This document shows positions 52,280 through 61,282 of a stretch of 62,672 bases of DNA, in pieces. The notes under the pieces are model-generated. The model had not been told where the DNA came from. It was given only the letters and a program-made list of their open reading frames with translations, and did no database searches. Every line of letters begins with the position of its first letter. Position 1 is the first letter of the stretch. This DNA comes from an uncultured Butyrivibrio sp. (GTDB taxonomy: Bacteria > Bacillota > Clostridia > Lachnospirales > Lachnospiraceae): positions 1-62,672 of the forward strand of contig CAMNEA010000011.1 in the NCBI GenBank assembly GCA_946536145.1, written 5' to 3'. The translations under genes and the position numbers were made by a program.

Positions 52280-53263
52280 ATGTACGGATTTGGTGATATG
52301 ATCCAAAAGCTTAAAAGTAACCCTAAGACAATTATTTTCCCGGAAGGCTCTGATCCTAGAATTCTTGAGGCTGCTTCCCGCCTTCTCGCCGGAAATTTCA
52401 TAAAGCCTATACTTCTTGGCAATGAAGATGAGATAAATAAAGCTGCAGAAGAAGCCGGATATAACATCCGAGGCGCCAGGATCATTGATCCCGATACATA
52501 TGAAAAATTTGATGAAATGGTTGCAGAGTTCTGCGAGCTTAGAAAAAGCAAGGGCATGACTCCCGAAAAAGCAATCCCAATTCTCAAGCAGACTAATTAC
52601 TTTGGTACAATGCTTGTAAAGATGGGACTTGGCGATTGTCTACTTGGAGGTGCCACCTATTCAACTGCCGATACAGTTCGTCCTGCCCTCCAGATCATCA
52701 AGACCAAACCAGACAACACCATCGTATCTTCATGCTTTATCCTTGTTCGCCCTTCAGCAACCGGCGAGAATGAGGTTATCGCAATGGCTGACTGCGGTAT
52801 CAACATCAATCCCAATGAGGACGAGCTGGTAGAGATCTGCGGCGAGACTGTCAACTGTGCACAGCGTTTTGGTGTAACCCCCAAGGTTGCTTTCCTTTCA
52901 TTTTCAACCAAGGGTTCCGCAAAAGATGATACCGTTACAAAGATGCAGAATGCTACAAAGAAAGCTCAGGAGAAATACCCCGAGATTCCGATCGATGGCG
53001 AGCTTCAGTTCGATGCAGCGGTTTCACCTCGCGTTGCTAAGCAGAAAGCTCCCGGATCACCTGTTGCAGGACATGCCAACACCTTTATCTTCCCTGATAT
53101 AAACGCAGGTAATCTTGGATACAAGATTGCACAGAGAATGGGTAATTTCGAGGCATATGGTCCTATACTTCTTGGACTTAACGCTCCAATAAACGATCTT
53201 TCTCGTGGATGCAATGCCATCGAAGTTTATTCAATGGCGATAATCACAGCATCTCTTGCATAA
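52280..53263 (+). CDS. pta: Phosphate acetyltransferase
   Basis: A 327-residue Pta that interconverts acetyl-CoA and acetyl phosphate. Family motifs include IIFPEGSDPRILEAA, YFGTMLVKMGLGDCLLGGATYSTADTVRPALQII in segments, SFSTKGSAKDD, and PVAGHANTFIFPDINAGN. Length equals the standard single-domain enzyme. AAGGAGG precedes the ATG, with TATAAT at 52203-52208. Acetate kinase is not beside it. Codon use is smoother than in its neighbours, as expected of a highly expressed gene. If it is the only pta, this replicon carries core fermentation. Confidence 0.95.
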   Translation: MYGFGDMIQKLKSNPKTIIFPEGSDPRILEAASRLLAGNFIKPILLGNEDEINKAAEEAGYNIRGARIIDPDTYEKFDEMVAEFCELRKSKGMTPEKAIPILKQTNYFGTMLVKMGLGDCLLGGATYSTADTVRPALQIIKTKPDNTIVSSCFILVRPSATGENEVIAMADCGININPNEDELVEICGETVNCAQRFGVTPKVAFLSFSTKGSAKDDTVTKMQNATKKAQEKYPEIPIDGELQFDAAVSPRVAKQKAPGSPVAGHANTFIFPDINAGNLGYKIAQRMGNFEAYGPILLGLNAPINDLSRGCNAIEVYSMAIITASLA

Positions 53264-53280
53264 CATAGGTTATCTAACCA

Positions 53281-53310
53281 AAAGAGTAGCAGGTCCATCT
53301 GCTACTCTTT
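53281..53310 (+). terminator. Intrinsic terminator of pta
   Basis: A perfect 12-bp stem, AAAGAGTAGCAG/CTGCTACTCTTT, with a 6-base loop, followed by a T-rich run (ATTTTTG). Confidence 0.9.
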
Positions 53311-53353
53311 ATTTTTGTCCTATATTGTCCTATCAAATCTCACGACCTTTATG

Positions 53354-54751
53354 CTATCCATTGTGGCGTCTCTCGTGGTGTTTGTAATACGCTGCCTTAT
53401 CTTTATACATCGCCTCATCAGCCTTTTTAATGACCTTCTCTACCAAAGCAGAATCCTTGTTCCAGTCGTATCCTATGGCAATGGATACGCCTTTTGCTTT
53501 TTGACGTAGTTTATCAACCAGTTCCTCAAATTTCTCTTTTTCTACATCCTGAACTACTGCAATGAATTCATCACCGCCAACTCTGAAGCAGTTCTTTTTC
53601 TTAAATACCCCGGCTACCAGTCCTGCAGTATCAATTATCAGTTTGTCACCCGCCTGATGGCCTTTTTCATCATTTATGATCTTAAGACCATTGATATCTG
53701 TATAGCAGACACCTACAGAAGTACTGAATTCCGAAAGAAGCATCAACGTCTGATTAAGAGCATACCTGTTCCCAAGCCCCGTAAGCGCATCATGGCCTCC
53801 CAGGTAGAGCAGTTCCGTGGTAAGATCATGGTTTTTAATATTGGTTGCTATGAATGCCGCAACAGTTTCCATAACCTCAGTTATGTTAAGTTGTATGTCA
53901 AGTGAATAATTATCTGCAACCAAAAAGCCCATAATTCCGTCTTTTTCCTTCAAAGTTGCAACAATATATCTTGAGCACTTACCAGAAAGAAATTCACTGT
54001 AGAGCTGTGGATTCAAGTCCATAACAGGTGTGATATCGCTCATCACAAATACATCCTTCCCTGCCAGCTGCTTTGACCATATGGATACCATGTCGAATTT
54101 CTCAAAAACCTTTTTGGACGGAAGTTCAGTTGAACACAACTTACTGATCCACTCATAGATCTGTTCGATTTTGCCATTGTTTTCTCTGACAATGTAAACC
54201 CTGTCTGCTTCCAATGCCGCTCCGATTCTTCCAAGAACCCGCTTAATTCCTTTGCTAAAATCAGAGGTTGAAAGTGCTTTGGCACAATCTATGACAAGAT
54301 TACTGGTATTGGTCTGAAGTACTCTGCTCTCTTCATTTCGCTTATCAGCCGTAACATCATGGATAATAAATGCACAGAACCCCTTCTGATAAACAGGGAC
54401 TGCCCAGAATTCGAACCATTTATCGAAATGCGTATTATATGTTCTATTTATTGACGACTGCCTAAGTATTGCAGCTTGATAGCTGAGTTTTATCCAGTCT
54501 TCATCCTGATTGGATACTGTAGTATAGTAAGTAGCACCAATTAATTCCGCAGTAGGTTTCCCGGCGAGCTTGGCGTATTTTTCATTCGCAAATAAAAACA
54601 GCATGTCCTTCACTGTCCCAAAAGGATCAGTAAGCACTTTAAAAATGCAGCAGGCATCCGGAAGGTCTTTTAACATATATAATATATCGTTTGGACTAAA
54701 CTCTGTGTCTGTTGAATATCCTATCTTGCCTTCTATGCTGATATCACTCAT
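53354..54751 (-). CDS. PAS-GAF-GGDEF diguanylate cyclase
   Basis: A 465-residue soluble protein: PAS-like (about 10-130), GAF-like (about 145-290) and GGDEF (about 295-460). The active site reads RVGGDEF, so cyclase activity is expected; the RxxD inhibitory site is absent (KKKN at that place). The ATG at 54751 has AAGGAGTGG upstream, 13 codons inside the longest frame. It is divergent from an orphan sugar-binding lipoprotein gene, which may feed its signal. Confidence 0.9.
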   Translation of the reverse strand: MSDISIEGKIGYSTDTEFSPNDILYMLKDLPDACCIFKVLTDPFGTVKDMLFLFANEKYAKLAGKPTAELIGATYYTTVSNQDEDWIKLSYQAAILRQSSINRTYNTHFDKWFEFWAVPVYQKGFCAFIIHDVTADKRNEESRVLQTNTSNLVIDCAKALSTSDFSKGIKRVLGRIGAALEADRVYIVRENNGKIEQIYEWISKLCSTELPSKKVFEKFDMVSIWSKQLAGKDVFVMSDITPVMDLNPQLYSEFLSGKCSRYIVATLKEKDGIMGFLVADNYSLDIQLNITEVMETVAAFIATNIKNHDLTTELLYLGGHDALTGLGNRYALNQTLMLLSEFSTSVGVCYTDINGLKIINDEKGHQAGDKLIIDTAGLVAGVFKKKNCFRVGGDEFIAVVQDVEKEKFEELVDKLRQKAKGVSIAIGYDWNKDSALVEKVIKKADEAMYKDKAAYYKHHERRHNG

Positions 54752-54888
54752 AATCCACTCCTTATCTGCTTCCTTACTACACTTATCCAATATTAATTAT
54801 ACAACAAAATTCATCATATTATTATTTATTTTTCATTTATTCATGGGCGGTATATGATAAAATGTATTTATTATCGGAGGTTAAGCAG

Positions 54889-56121
54889 ATGAACAAAATC
54901 AAAAGATCATTAGCCGTATTTTTCATATTTGTATACCTCATGCCTTGTCTTGGCTGCGCATCCACTTATGGTGGCTCTTCTGCAAGAGGAACTGTCATTA
55001 CAATAGCGGCAAGGGATGGTTCCCACGCAGATGTTATCAATGCAGTCAAAGGAGATTTTGAAAAAGAGAACAAATGCACAATAGAGGTTATCTCACTTAG
55101 CGGCGATGATATATATAAAAATGCTATTTCAGATTCCAAAAATACAACGGGAAAATATGACATAATCATGGTTGATGACCCTTTGATGCCTGAATATATT
55201 CAAAAAAACATCCTCAAAAACCTGACCCAGCTCGGATATATTGACGACGACGATTTTGTTGAAAAATCAAAGCTGCTTGGCAAGGATCCCTATCCTATGG
55301 GCGCAACTTATGCACTTCCCTTCTCCGGTAACGTACAGCTCATTTTCTTTAATAACAACTTAATAAACAGCGATTCATCCTTTGATAACTGGGCCGATAT
55401 ACTCAAAGCATGCCAGGATCTTCACAGCAGCGGAAAAAACGGATATGCCATAAGAGGCCAGAGCGGGAACCCTATTGTTTCAGATTTTCTGCCAATATTA
55501 TGGGCGTTTGGCGGAGATCTCTTTGACAGCGATAACAACATTATTCTGGACTCTCCAGAGAGCAGAGATGCTTTAAATTTCTACTATCAGCTTTACAAAA
55601 CAGGTGGAAATTATGACAAGGACAGCCTGATAAAAGCGATCAACGACGGCGAAGCAGCCATAGCACTTGGTTGGCCATCATGGTTTCTTTCAGGAACAGG
55701 ACCAACAGCTGAAATCTCACAGATACCCGGAAAGAAGGACGCATCCTCTGACCCTCTTGCTACAGGAGAAATAGGGAACTGGTTATTGGGAGTAACTTCC
55801 AATTCCGCAAATCCGGATTTGGCTCTTAAATGTGCAATTTATCTTACAAGCAGTGAAGTACAGAAAAAAGCACTTGAACACGGTGGCATACCTACCCGAA
55901 AGAGCGTATTTAGAGATAATGAGGTAATAGAAAAATTTCCATACTTTGAAATGATTTATATGGGCACCAATAATTCACGAGTGCGTCCCAGAACAACCAA
56001 GTGGGCAAAAATAGAAGAAGAATTTGGAGAAGAACTCGTAAAGTGTATCGAGGATAAACAAACAGTTGATCAGACTATTATAAACTCACAAAAAAAAATT
56101 GAAGCACTAATGAATGAATAA
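54889..56121 (+). CDS. Extracellular solute-binding lipoprotein (sugar type)
   Basis: A 410-residue family-1 binding protein with lipobox CLGCAS after a helical signal (SLAVFFIFVYLM). Conserved regions: VINAVKGDFEKENKC, YDIIMVDDPLMPEYI, ALPFSGNVQLIFFNNNL and GEAAIALGWPSWFLSG. No permease or ATPase is adjacent, so it is an orphan. CGGAGG precedes the ATG at 54889. The divergent GGDEF gene 137 bases away suggests a sensory rather than transport role, which is speculative. Confidence 0.88.
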   Translation: MNKIKRSLAVFFIFVYLMPCLGCASTYGGSSARGTVITIAARDGSHADVINAVKGDFEKENKCTIEVISLSGDDIYKNAISDSKNTTGKYDIIMVDDPLMPEYIQKNILKNLTQLGYIDDDDFVEKSKLLGKDPYPMGATYALPFSGNVQLIFFNNNLINSDSSFDNWADILKACQDLHSSGKNGYAIRGQSGNPIVSDFLPILWAFGGDLFDSDNNIILDSPESRDALNFYYQLYKTGGNYDKDSLIKAINDGEAAIALGWPSWFLSGTGPTAEISQIPGKKDASSDPLATGEIGNWLLGVTSNSANPDLALKCAIYLTSSEVQKKALEHGGIPTRKSVFRDNEVIEKFPYFEMIYMGTNNSRVRPRTTKWAKIEEEFGEELVKCIEDKQTVDQTIINSQKKIEALMNE

Positions 56122-56128
56122 ATGTTAA

Positions 56129-56968
56129 TTATCCCTTATTAGCAGCAAGCTGCCAGAATGCCACGGCACTTGCTGCTGCTACATTCAGCGAATCCACATC
56201 ATGTGACATCGGTATCTTCACCACAAAATCGCTATTATCAATTGTGCTTTCACGAAGGCCTTCTCCCTCCGTGCCCATAATAATAGCCATCTTTTCATGT
56301 CCGAAAAGCCTTTCATCATCAAGCCTCACGGAATTCTCCCTAAGCGCCATCGCAACTGTCGTGTACCCCATTTCAGACAATTTCTTCATTCCTGATTCAT
56401 ACCAGCTGTCCGTTTTTTCTCCATAATAAGTCCATGGTATCATAAATACATTCCCCATGCTTACGCGGATTGCTCTCCTATACAGCGGATCAGTACAATC
56501 ACCGGATAAAATAACGGCATCTATATTAAGTGCGGCCGCCGATCTGAAGATAGCGCCCATGTTTGTTGGATTTTCTACATTCTCAAGAACAACTATTCTT
56601 TTTGCATTCTCACATACCTCTTCTATATTCGGCATTTCCTTTCTTCTAAATGCACACAATGCGCCACTGGTCAAGTTGTAACCTGTAATGCCAAGCAGCA
56701 CGTCCTCCGGCGCTTCGTAGACGGTTATATCTCCAAACCTGTCGAGTATATCAGAACACATCAAAGACGCTATCAGATTCTCTTCAAAAAGAGCTGAAAC
56801 CGGTTTATATCCTGCATCCAGTGCCCGTACAATAACTTTAGGGCTTTCCGCAATGAAAAGCCCTAAATCAGGTTCATCTATTCTTTTTAGCTGATTTTCA
56901 TTGAGCGAATGAAATACTTTAACGTTATCATCGCTCAGGTCACTTATTCTGATTGTTTTTCTCATCAT
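56129..56968 (-). CDS. SpoU/TrmH-type RNA 2'-O-methyltransferase
   Basis: A 279-residue SpoU-type methyltransferase. Motif 1 VLENVENPTNMGAIFRSAAAL, motif 2 AIIMGTEGEGL and motif 3 KIPMSHDVDSLNVAAASAVAFWQ (each in part) form the trefoil knot SAM site. It modifies tRNA or 23S rRNA. The start is ATG at 56968 or the next codon; both are inside the larC gene end, and a TTG reading is also possible. It is the last gene of the hypA-larC unit. Confidence 0.88.
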   Translation of the reverse strand: MMRKTIRISDLSDDNVKVFHSLNENQLKRIDEPDLGLFIAESPKVIVRALDAGYKPVSALFEENLIASLMCSDILDRFGDITVYEAPEDVLLGITGYNLTSGALCAFRRKEMPNIEEVCENAKRIVVLENVENPTNMGAIFRSAAALNIDAVILSGDCTDPLYRRAIRVSMGNVFMIPWTYYGEKTDSWYESGMKKLSEMGYTTVAMALRENSVRLDDERLFGHEKMAIIMGTEGEGLRESTIDNSDFVVKIPMSHDVDSLNVAAASAVAFWQLAANKG

Positions 56969-58187
56969 ATATAAGCTCTTCAATTTCTTTTTTGAGGCTA
57001 ATTAATGATTTTCCTGTGCGTTTTGCAATACCTGCAAGATCGTCATATTCCAGTTTTGCACGGTTAATTTCATATCCCAATGCTCTCTTTATACGGACTT
57101 CTCCATATGGAGTCTCAACTTTGTCAATCTGTCTTGAGAGCGTATATCTGTTACTTATGCTCTCACGAAGTCCAAGAGTGGTAGTATGCCTGAACATACA
57201 TTTAATGAGTTCATCTTTTTTATCCTCTCGGCAGATGCAAGTCAAAAGAATTCCCGGGCGATCTTTTTTCATATCTGCCGATACCGAATAAACATCAAGA
57301 GCTCCGGTCTCAAACAGCATTTCCTTGGCAAACCCAAGTTCCTCTGGAGTCATATCATCAATATTGCAGGAGAGTTCAACTATTCTTTCTGCTTCTTCAT
57401 TGATCTCACCAAGCATTATACGAACGCAGTTTGACTGTTCAAAATCTTTTTTACCCATTCCATAGCCAATTCTGCTTACTGACATAACAGGCTGTGTTCC
57501 AAAGTCAAATGCAAAATATTTGATAAGAGCAGCGCCGGTCGGTGTACATAGCTCTGCCTTGATTCTGTCGCTTGAATAGCTTGGAATGCCCTTAAGCAAA
57601 AAGGCTGTTGCAGGTGTAGGGACAGGTAAAATTCTGTGTGCACATTTCACCTGCCCTCCTCCGACATTAATAGGAGACACGATTACTTTATCGGGATCAA
57701 GCTCATGCATCAGGTAGCAAACAGCAGTTATGTCAGCTATTGCATCAAAATTTCCAACTTCATGAAAATGAATCTGCGATACGGGTTCACCGTGAACCGA
57801 GCTCTCAGCCTCTGCCAACAGCTGATAAATCTCGCGTATGTCACTTTTTATTTCTTTCGAAATATTAAGTTCCTCAATAATCTCCTCGATGTCATAAATC
57901 GTAGTATGCGCATGAGAGTGTTCATGCTCATGATCTTGGCTATGCATATGGGGTCCATCATCTACGATATCATTACTGATTTCCTCCATGCCATCGATCA
58001 GTACCGAGAGTTGATTTCCCTCAATATGGCAACGCTGAACCCTCGCAAGCTCAAATCGTACTTTAGGAATTCCAATGTCATTCAGCGCTCTTACAACCGA
58101 CTCTGGGTCTTCAAATAGATCTAACAGTGCAGATGCAAACATATCTCCGGCTATGCCCATCTTACATTCGATATAGAGTGTCTTCAT
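56940..58187 (-). CDS. larC: Nickel-pincer cofactor nickel insertase LarC
   Basis: A 415-residue LarC, which inserts nickel into pyridinium-3,5-bisthiocarboxylate mononucleotide. MKTLYIECKMGIAGDM and the metal-binding stretch HMHSQDHEHEHSHAH (residues 81-95) are typical, along with NVGGGQVKCAH and VELSCNIDDMTPEE. It is a single uninterrupted ORF, unlike the frameshifted larC1/C2 of some lactobacilli. The larB and larE genes and a racemase are not in the window. HypA is 12 bases upstream. AGGAAAGG precedes the ATG. Confidence 0.95.
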   Translation of the reverse strand: MKTLYIECKMGIAGDMFASALLDLFEDPESVVRALNDIGIPKVRFELARVQRCHIEGNQLSVLIDGMEEISNDIVDDGPHMHSQDHEHEHSHAHTTIYDIEEIIEELNISKEIKSDIREIYQLLAEAESSVHGEPVSQIHFHEVGNFDAIADITAVCYLMHELDPDKVIVSPINVGGGQVKCAHRILPVPTPATAFLLKGIPSYSSDRIKAELCTPTGAALIKYFAFDFGTQPVMSVSRIGYGMGKKDFEQSNCVRIMLGEINEEAERIVELSCNIDDMTPEELGFAKEMLFETGALDVYSVSADMKKDRPGILLTCICREDKKDELIKCMFRHTTTLGLRESISNRYTLSRQIDKVETPYGEVRIKRALGYEINRAKLEYDDLAGIAKRTGKSLISLKKEIEELIYDEKNNQNK

Positions 58188-58199
58188 TTTGATCCTTTC

Positions 58200-58547
58200 C
58201 TAATCTTCTACCACAATATTTTTAAGTGTTACCCCTTTTCCCTCAATAATATGTGCTTTTCTTCCTCCACACTCAGGACAGAGGTAATTATTTTCCCTGA
58301 CAGGAAGGTATTCAGCTCCGCATTCCTCACATAGCGCCTTTACCGGCACTTCTTCACATACAAGCTCAGCCCCTTCTAAAATGGTCCCCTTAACAGCCTC
58401 CGGATAATACTTGTACATATAATACGGCATCACACCACTTGTCTTACCTATCTGAACAACTATATTCTTGATCCGTTCCGCATTGCTTTGTTTAGCAACA
58501 TCTATTGCAAGTTCCACCATTCTTGCAATATAACTCATTTCATGCAT
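58200..58547 (-). CDS. hypA: HypA-like nickel metallochaperone
   Basis: A 115-residue HypA-type protein. It starts MHEMSY, where His2 is the family's nickel ligand, and carries a zinc-binding set CEECGAEYLPVRENNYLCPECGG. HypA normally delivers nickel to hydrogenase or urease; here it is next to larC, so it may feed nickel to the pincer cofactor. GGGGAAA precedes the ATG. Direct repeats lie upstream. Confidence 0.93.
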   Translation of the reverse strand: MHEMSYIARMVELAIDVAKQSNAERIKNIVVQIGKTSGVMPYYMYKYYPEAVKGTILEGAELVCEEVPVKALCEECGAEYLPVRENNYLCPECGGRKAHIIEGKGVTLKNIVVED

Positions 58548-58658
58548 TCTATTTCCCCATGGTAGACTATATTATATTTTATCATGATTTTGTTAAACTT
58601 TAGTCATATATGTTCTTTTTTATTATGGCTTTATATAATTATATGTGATATGCAAGCA

Positions 58659-58688
58659 ATATATCATATCGATGTTATATATCATATC
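58659..58688. repeat. 12-bp direct repeats upstream of hypA
   Basis: ATATATCATATC at 58659-58670 and again at 58677-58688 gives an 18-base period. It sits between the DUF815 gene end and hypA, about 110-140 bases before the hypA start, so it could be an operator for the nickel unit. Confidence 0.4.
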
Positions 58689-58710
58689 CAAGGTGTATAT
58701 TTTATATTTA

Positions 58711-60018
58711 TTATCTATCAATTCCGGTTAAATGATTGATAAACTGTTGTGCTGTACGTCCGGAAATGCCGCCATGATTTAGTTCCCACCTGTCAGCCTC
58801 AAGAAACAGCTCCTCGTCTTTTATACTAAGACCATTTCTTGAAGCAAGAATACTCACAATATCATGATATTCCTGCCTTGACGGCTTATAGTATCCAATT
58901 GTCACACCAAACCTGTTTGCCAGAGAAAGCTTTTCCTCCATAGTGTCAGATCTGTGGATATCTCCATCCTGTTCAATATCTCTTCTGTCTCTCCACGTCT
59001 CCTTTATCAGATGCCTTCGGTTGGAAGTCGCATAAATAAGTACATTATCAGGTTTAGTCTCAACTCCTCCTTCTATAACAGCCTTCAGGAATTTGTATTC
59101 TGACTCATCCTCCTCGAAAGACAGATCGTCCATATAAATAATAAATTTGTAATTTCTATTCTTGATCTGGGAGATCACCTGTGAGAGATGCCTGAACTGA
59201 TATTTATATATTTCTATCATCCTCAGACCATTTCCATAAAACTCATTGACAATAGCTTTAATGCTAGTAGATTTGCCGGTTCCGCTATCACCAAAAAGAA
59301 GCACATTATTCGCCTTTTTGCCATCCACAAAGGCCTTTGTATTATCGATGAGTTTCTTTTTCTGGATATCATAACCAACAAGATCATCCAGCCATACTAT
59401 TTCCATATTATTGATCGGATTAAATTCAACAGTACCATCGTCAAGCTCTCTGAACCGAAATGCTTTATTCAGTCCGAATGCTCCTACTCCAATACTCTCA
59501 TAAAATCCGGTAACTATTTTGAAAAAATCCTCATCACTGCCAGCTTTTTCAAGCTTTTCACTTAGATTTCTTACTTTCTCGCTGACATTTACGTTGTACA
59601 TAAGCTTGGGTTTATCAATTGCCTTGTAATCAGTTATACAGCTAAAGCAGTCAATGCCAAGTTCCTCCTCCAACGTAGAAAAATCGAAATCAAACAGTTC
59701 TCTGAATGCATGAAAATCATTTATCGCAAAATGATTCACGCTTCCATCTTTGCTCCCGACCTTTTCACAAGTCAACGTAAACGGATTCTCATCCATAATT
59801 ATCAGATAAGTAAGGTAGTTGTGCCACAGATTCTTATCAAAAGCATACGAAGTACCCAGAACCAAAAGCCGCTTGATTTGCTTATAGCAACGCGCTATAA
59901 GATCTTCTTTTGAATAATCTTTCGCATGCCAATCTCTGTAGACATCGGCAAGCTGAACCAATATTGAATCCTCTGGCAAATCTCCATAAATGAGCAATTT
60001 TGCTACTATTTTTTCCAT
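58711..60018 (-). CDS. DUF815-type AAA+ ATPase
   Basis: A 435-residue ATPase of the DUF815 family. Walker A is FGDSGTGKSTSIKA (about residue 235), with the acidic IYMDDLSFEEDES as Walker B and an arginine-rich sensor region (TSNRRHLIKETWRDRRD in part). The N-terminal half is helical and specific to the family. The function is not established; an ATPase is placed downstream of rep here by 85 bases. The ATG at 60018 follows GGGAGG. Its position next to the replication initiator hints at a link with replicon maintenance. Confidence 0.85.
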   Translation of the reverse strand: MEKIVAKLLIYGDLPEDSILVQLADVYRDWHAKDYSKEDLIARCYKQIKRLLVLGTSYAFDKNLWHNYLTYLIIMDENPFTLTCEKVGSKDGSVNHFAINDFHAFRELFDFDFSTLEEELGIDCFSCITDYKAIDKPKLMYNVNVSEKVRNLSEKLEKAGSDEDFFKIVTGFYESIGVGAFGLNKAFRFRELDDGTVEFNPINNMEIVWLDDLVGYDIQKKKLIDNTKAFVDGKKANNVLLFGDSGTGKSTSIKAIVNEFYGNGLRMIEIYKYQFRHLSQVISQIKNRNYKFIIYMDDLSFEEDESEYKFLKAVIEGGVETKPDNVLIYATSNRRHLIKETWRDRRDIEQDGDIHRSDTMEEKLSLANRFGVTIGYYKPSRQEYHDIVSILASRNGLSIKDEELFLEADRWELNHGGISGRTAQQFINHLTGIDR

Positions 60019-60103
60019 CAATCCTCCCAAATGTATATGTATAACATTAAGTATATGTAATATATTTATTATTCAATATATATAACATGTATAACATATA
60101 TCG

Positions 60104-61276
60104 TTAATTCTCTCTGAGCTGCCGTTCCAACTCGTCAAAGTCAATATCAGTCCGCTGTTCAAAGTTATTAAAGCTGTTTATTCTAGTCTTTAAAGTATTC
60201 CTCTTTTGTAAATAATACTCGTTCCTGATACATTCCTTCATAAACGCTATTGGAACTTCGACTGTTTTTGAATATCCTTTCATGTATTCATAAGATTTTT
60301 TTATCTTATCAAGATCATAGTCGGCTTCTTCTGCAATTTCTCTGATTTCTCTCATCTTAAAATCGTCATGCATAAGATCAATAAGCTCGTCAAGAATATC
60401 ATCTTTATCTGCCTTTACAAGTTTAGGCGTACTTGAAGGTGAATTGTCTTTCTTTATCACAAAAAACCTTATTCCAACAGTTTTTCTGCCATTTTTAATA
60501 GGAGCATAATCCACCTGAATGCTGGTCTTTTTATTGAGTTCTTCCTTAGCCTTTGCCAGAACATTCCTGTTAAATATCTTGTATTCTTTATACTTGGTCT
60601 GCTCTGTTTTCTCAGCCAGCTCCTCAATTTTGTCGTAATCCGGGTAATCTTTTTCAAGTTCAGATCTTATTTCCTTACTTCCACCTGAGGTTATTATTCC
60701 AAGCTCCAGCTTTAGTTCTGTAAGATTGTACTCTACAACAAGTTCTCCCTGGCATTTTGTAATGGCTCTTTGATAGTCATATGCAGATTTCAGCATCTCA
60801 TAAAGTCTTAAAGAATAAACGCTCTTAAGACTAATCGTATCTGCAAGACTCAAAACAGTAAAATCCTTTTGTAAATTTATTATTTTGTCCGTAAGATAAT
60901 TATTGTATCGTAATGTGAGAGTACCATTTTTGAAAGAAGCATCGGTTACGACCTGATGAGCTTCAATTTTCCCATTTTTACGGTCCTTCATAAGAAGTTT
61001 CCAGTCAAAGATAGTCGCCCCCTTTATCTGTTGATCACATAGTGCTTCGATATGCTCATAAAGAGAACCTGAAGTTGAATTAAACATCTTTCTAAGTTCT
61101 GATCCATAAATGGTAGCTACTACATTATTGTATTCATCTGTATGAATATTCTGCATCCCAATTGCAAAGAGTTTCTGGCTTAATGCAGTACCTTTTCCCA
61201 TTGCATTAATCAGTTCATTTGACTTCTTATAGCTTTTATTACTCACTACAAGTTGATTTCTTTTTTCTTTATCCAT
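60104..61276 (-). CDS. Rep_3-family replication initiator
   Basis: A 390-residue initiator of the Rep_3/RepB type. The N-terminal winged helix (VVSNKSYKKSNELINAMG ... LSQKLFAIGMQNI) and second winged helix (ISLKSVYSLRLYEMLKSAYDYQ in segments, then VVEYNLTELKLELGI) fit the family. A C-terminal helical extension (about 290-390) is longer than in small-plasmid Reps. The start codon is 7 bases from the first iteron, whose complement supplies the ribosome site AAAGGGAA. It points to an iteron-regulated secondary replicon. Confidence 0.9.
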   Translation of the reverse strand: MDKEKRNQLVVSNKSYKKSNELINAMGKGTALSQKLFAIGMQNIHTDEYNNVVATIYGSELRKMFNSTSGSLYEHIEALCDQQIKGATIFDWKLLMKDRKNGKIEAHQVVTDASFKNGTLTLRYNNYLTDKIINLQKDFTVLSLADTISLKSVYSLRLYEMLKSAYDYQRAITKCQGELVVEYNLTELKLELGIITSGGSKEIRSELEKDYPDYDKIEELAEKTEQTKYKEYKIFNRNVLAKAKEELNKKTSIQVDYAPIKNGRKTVGIRFFVIKKDNSPSSTPKLVKADKDDILDELIDLMHDDFKMREIREIAEEADYDLDKIKKSYEYMKGYSKTVEVPIAFMKECIRNEYYLQKRNTLKTRINSFNNFEQRTDIDFDELERQLREN

Positions 61277-61282
61277 ATACTG

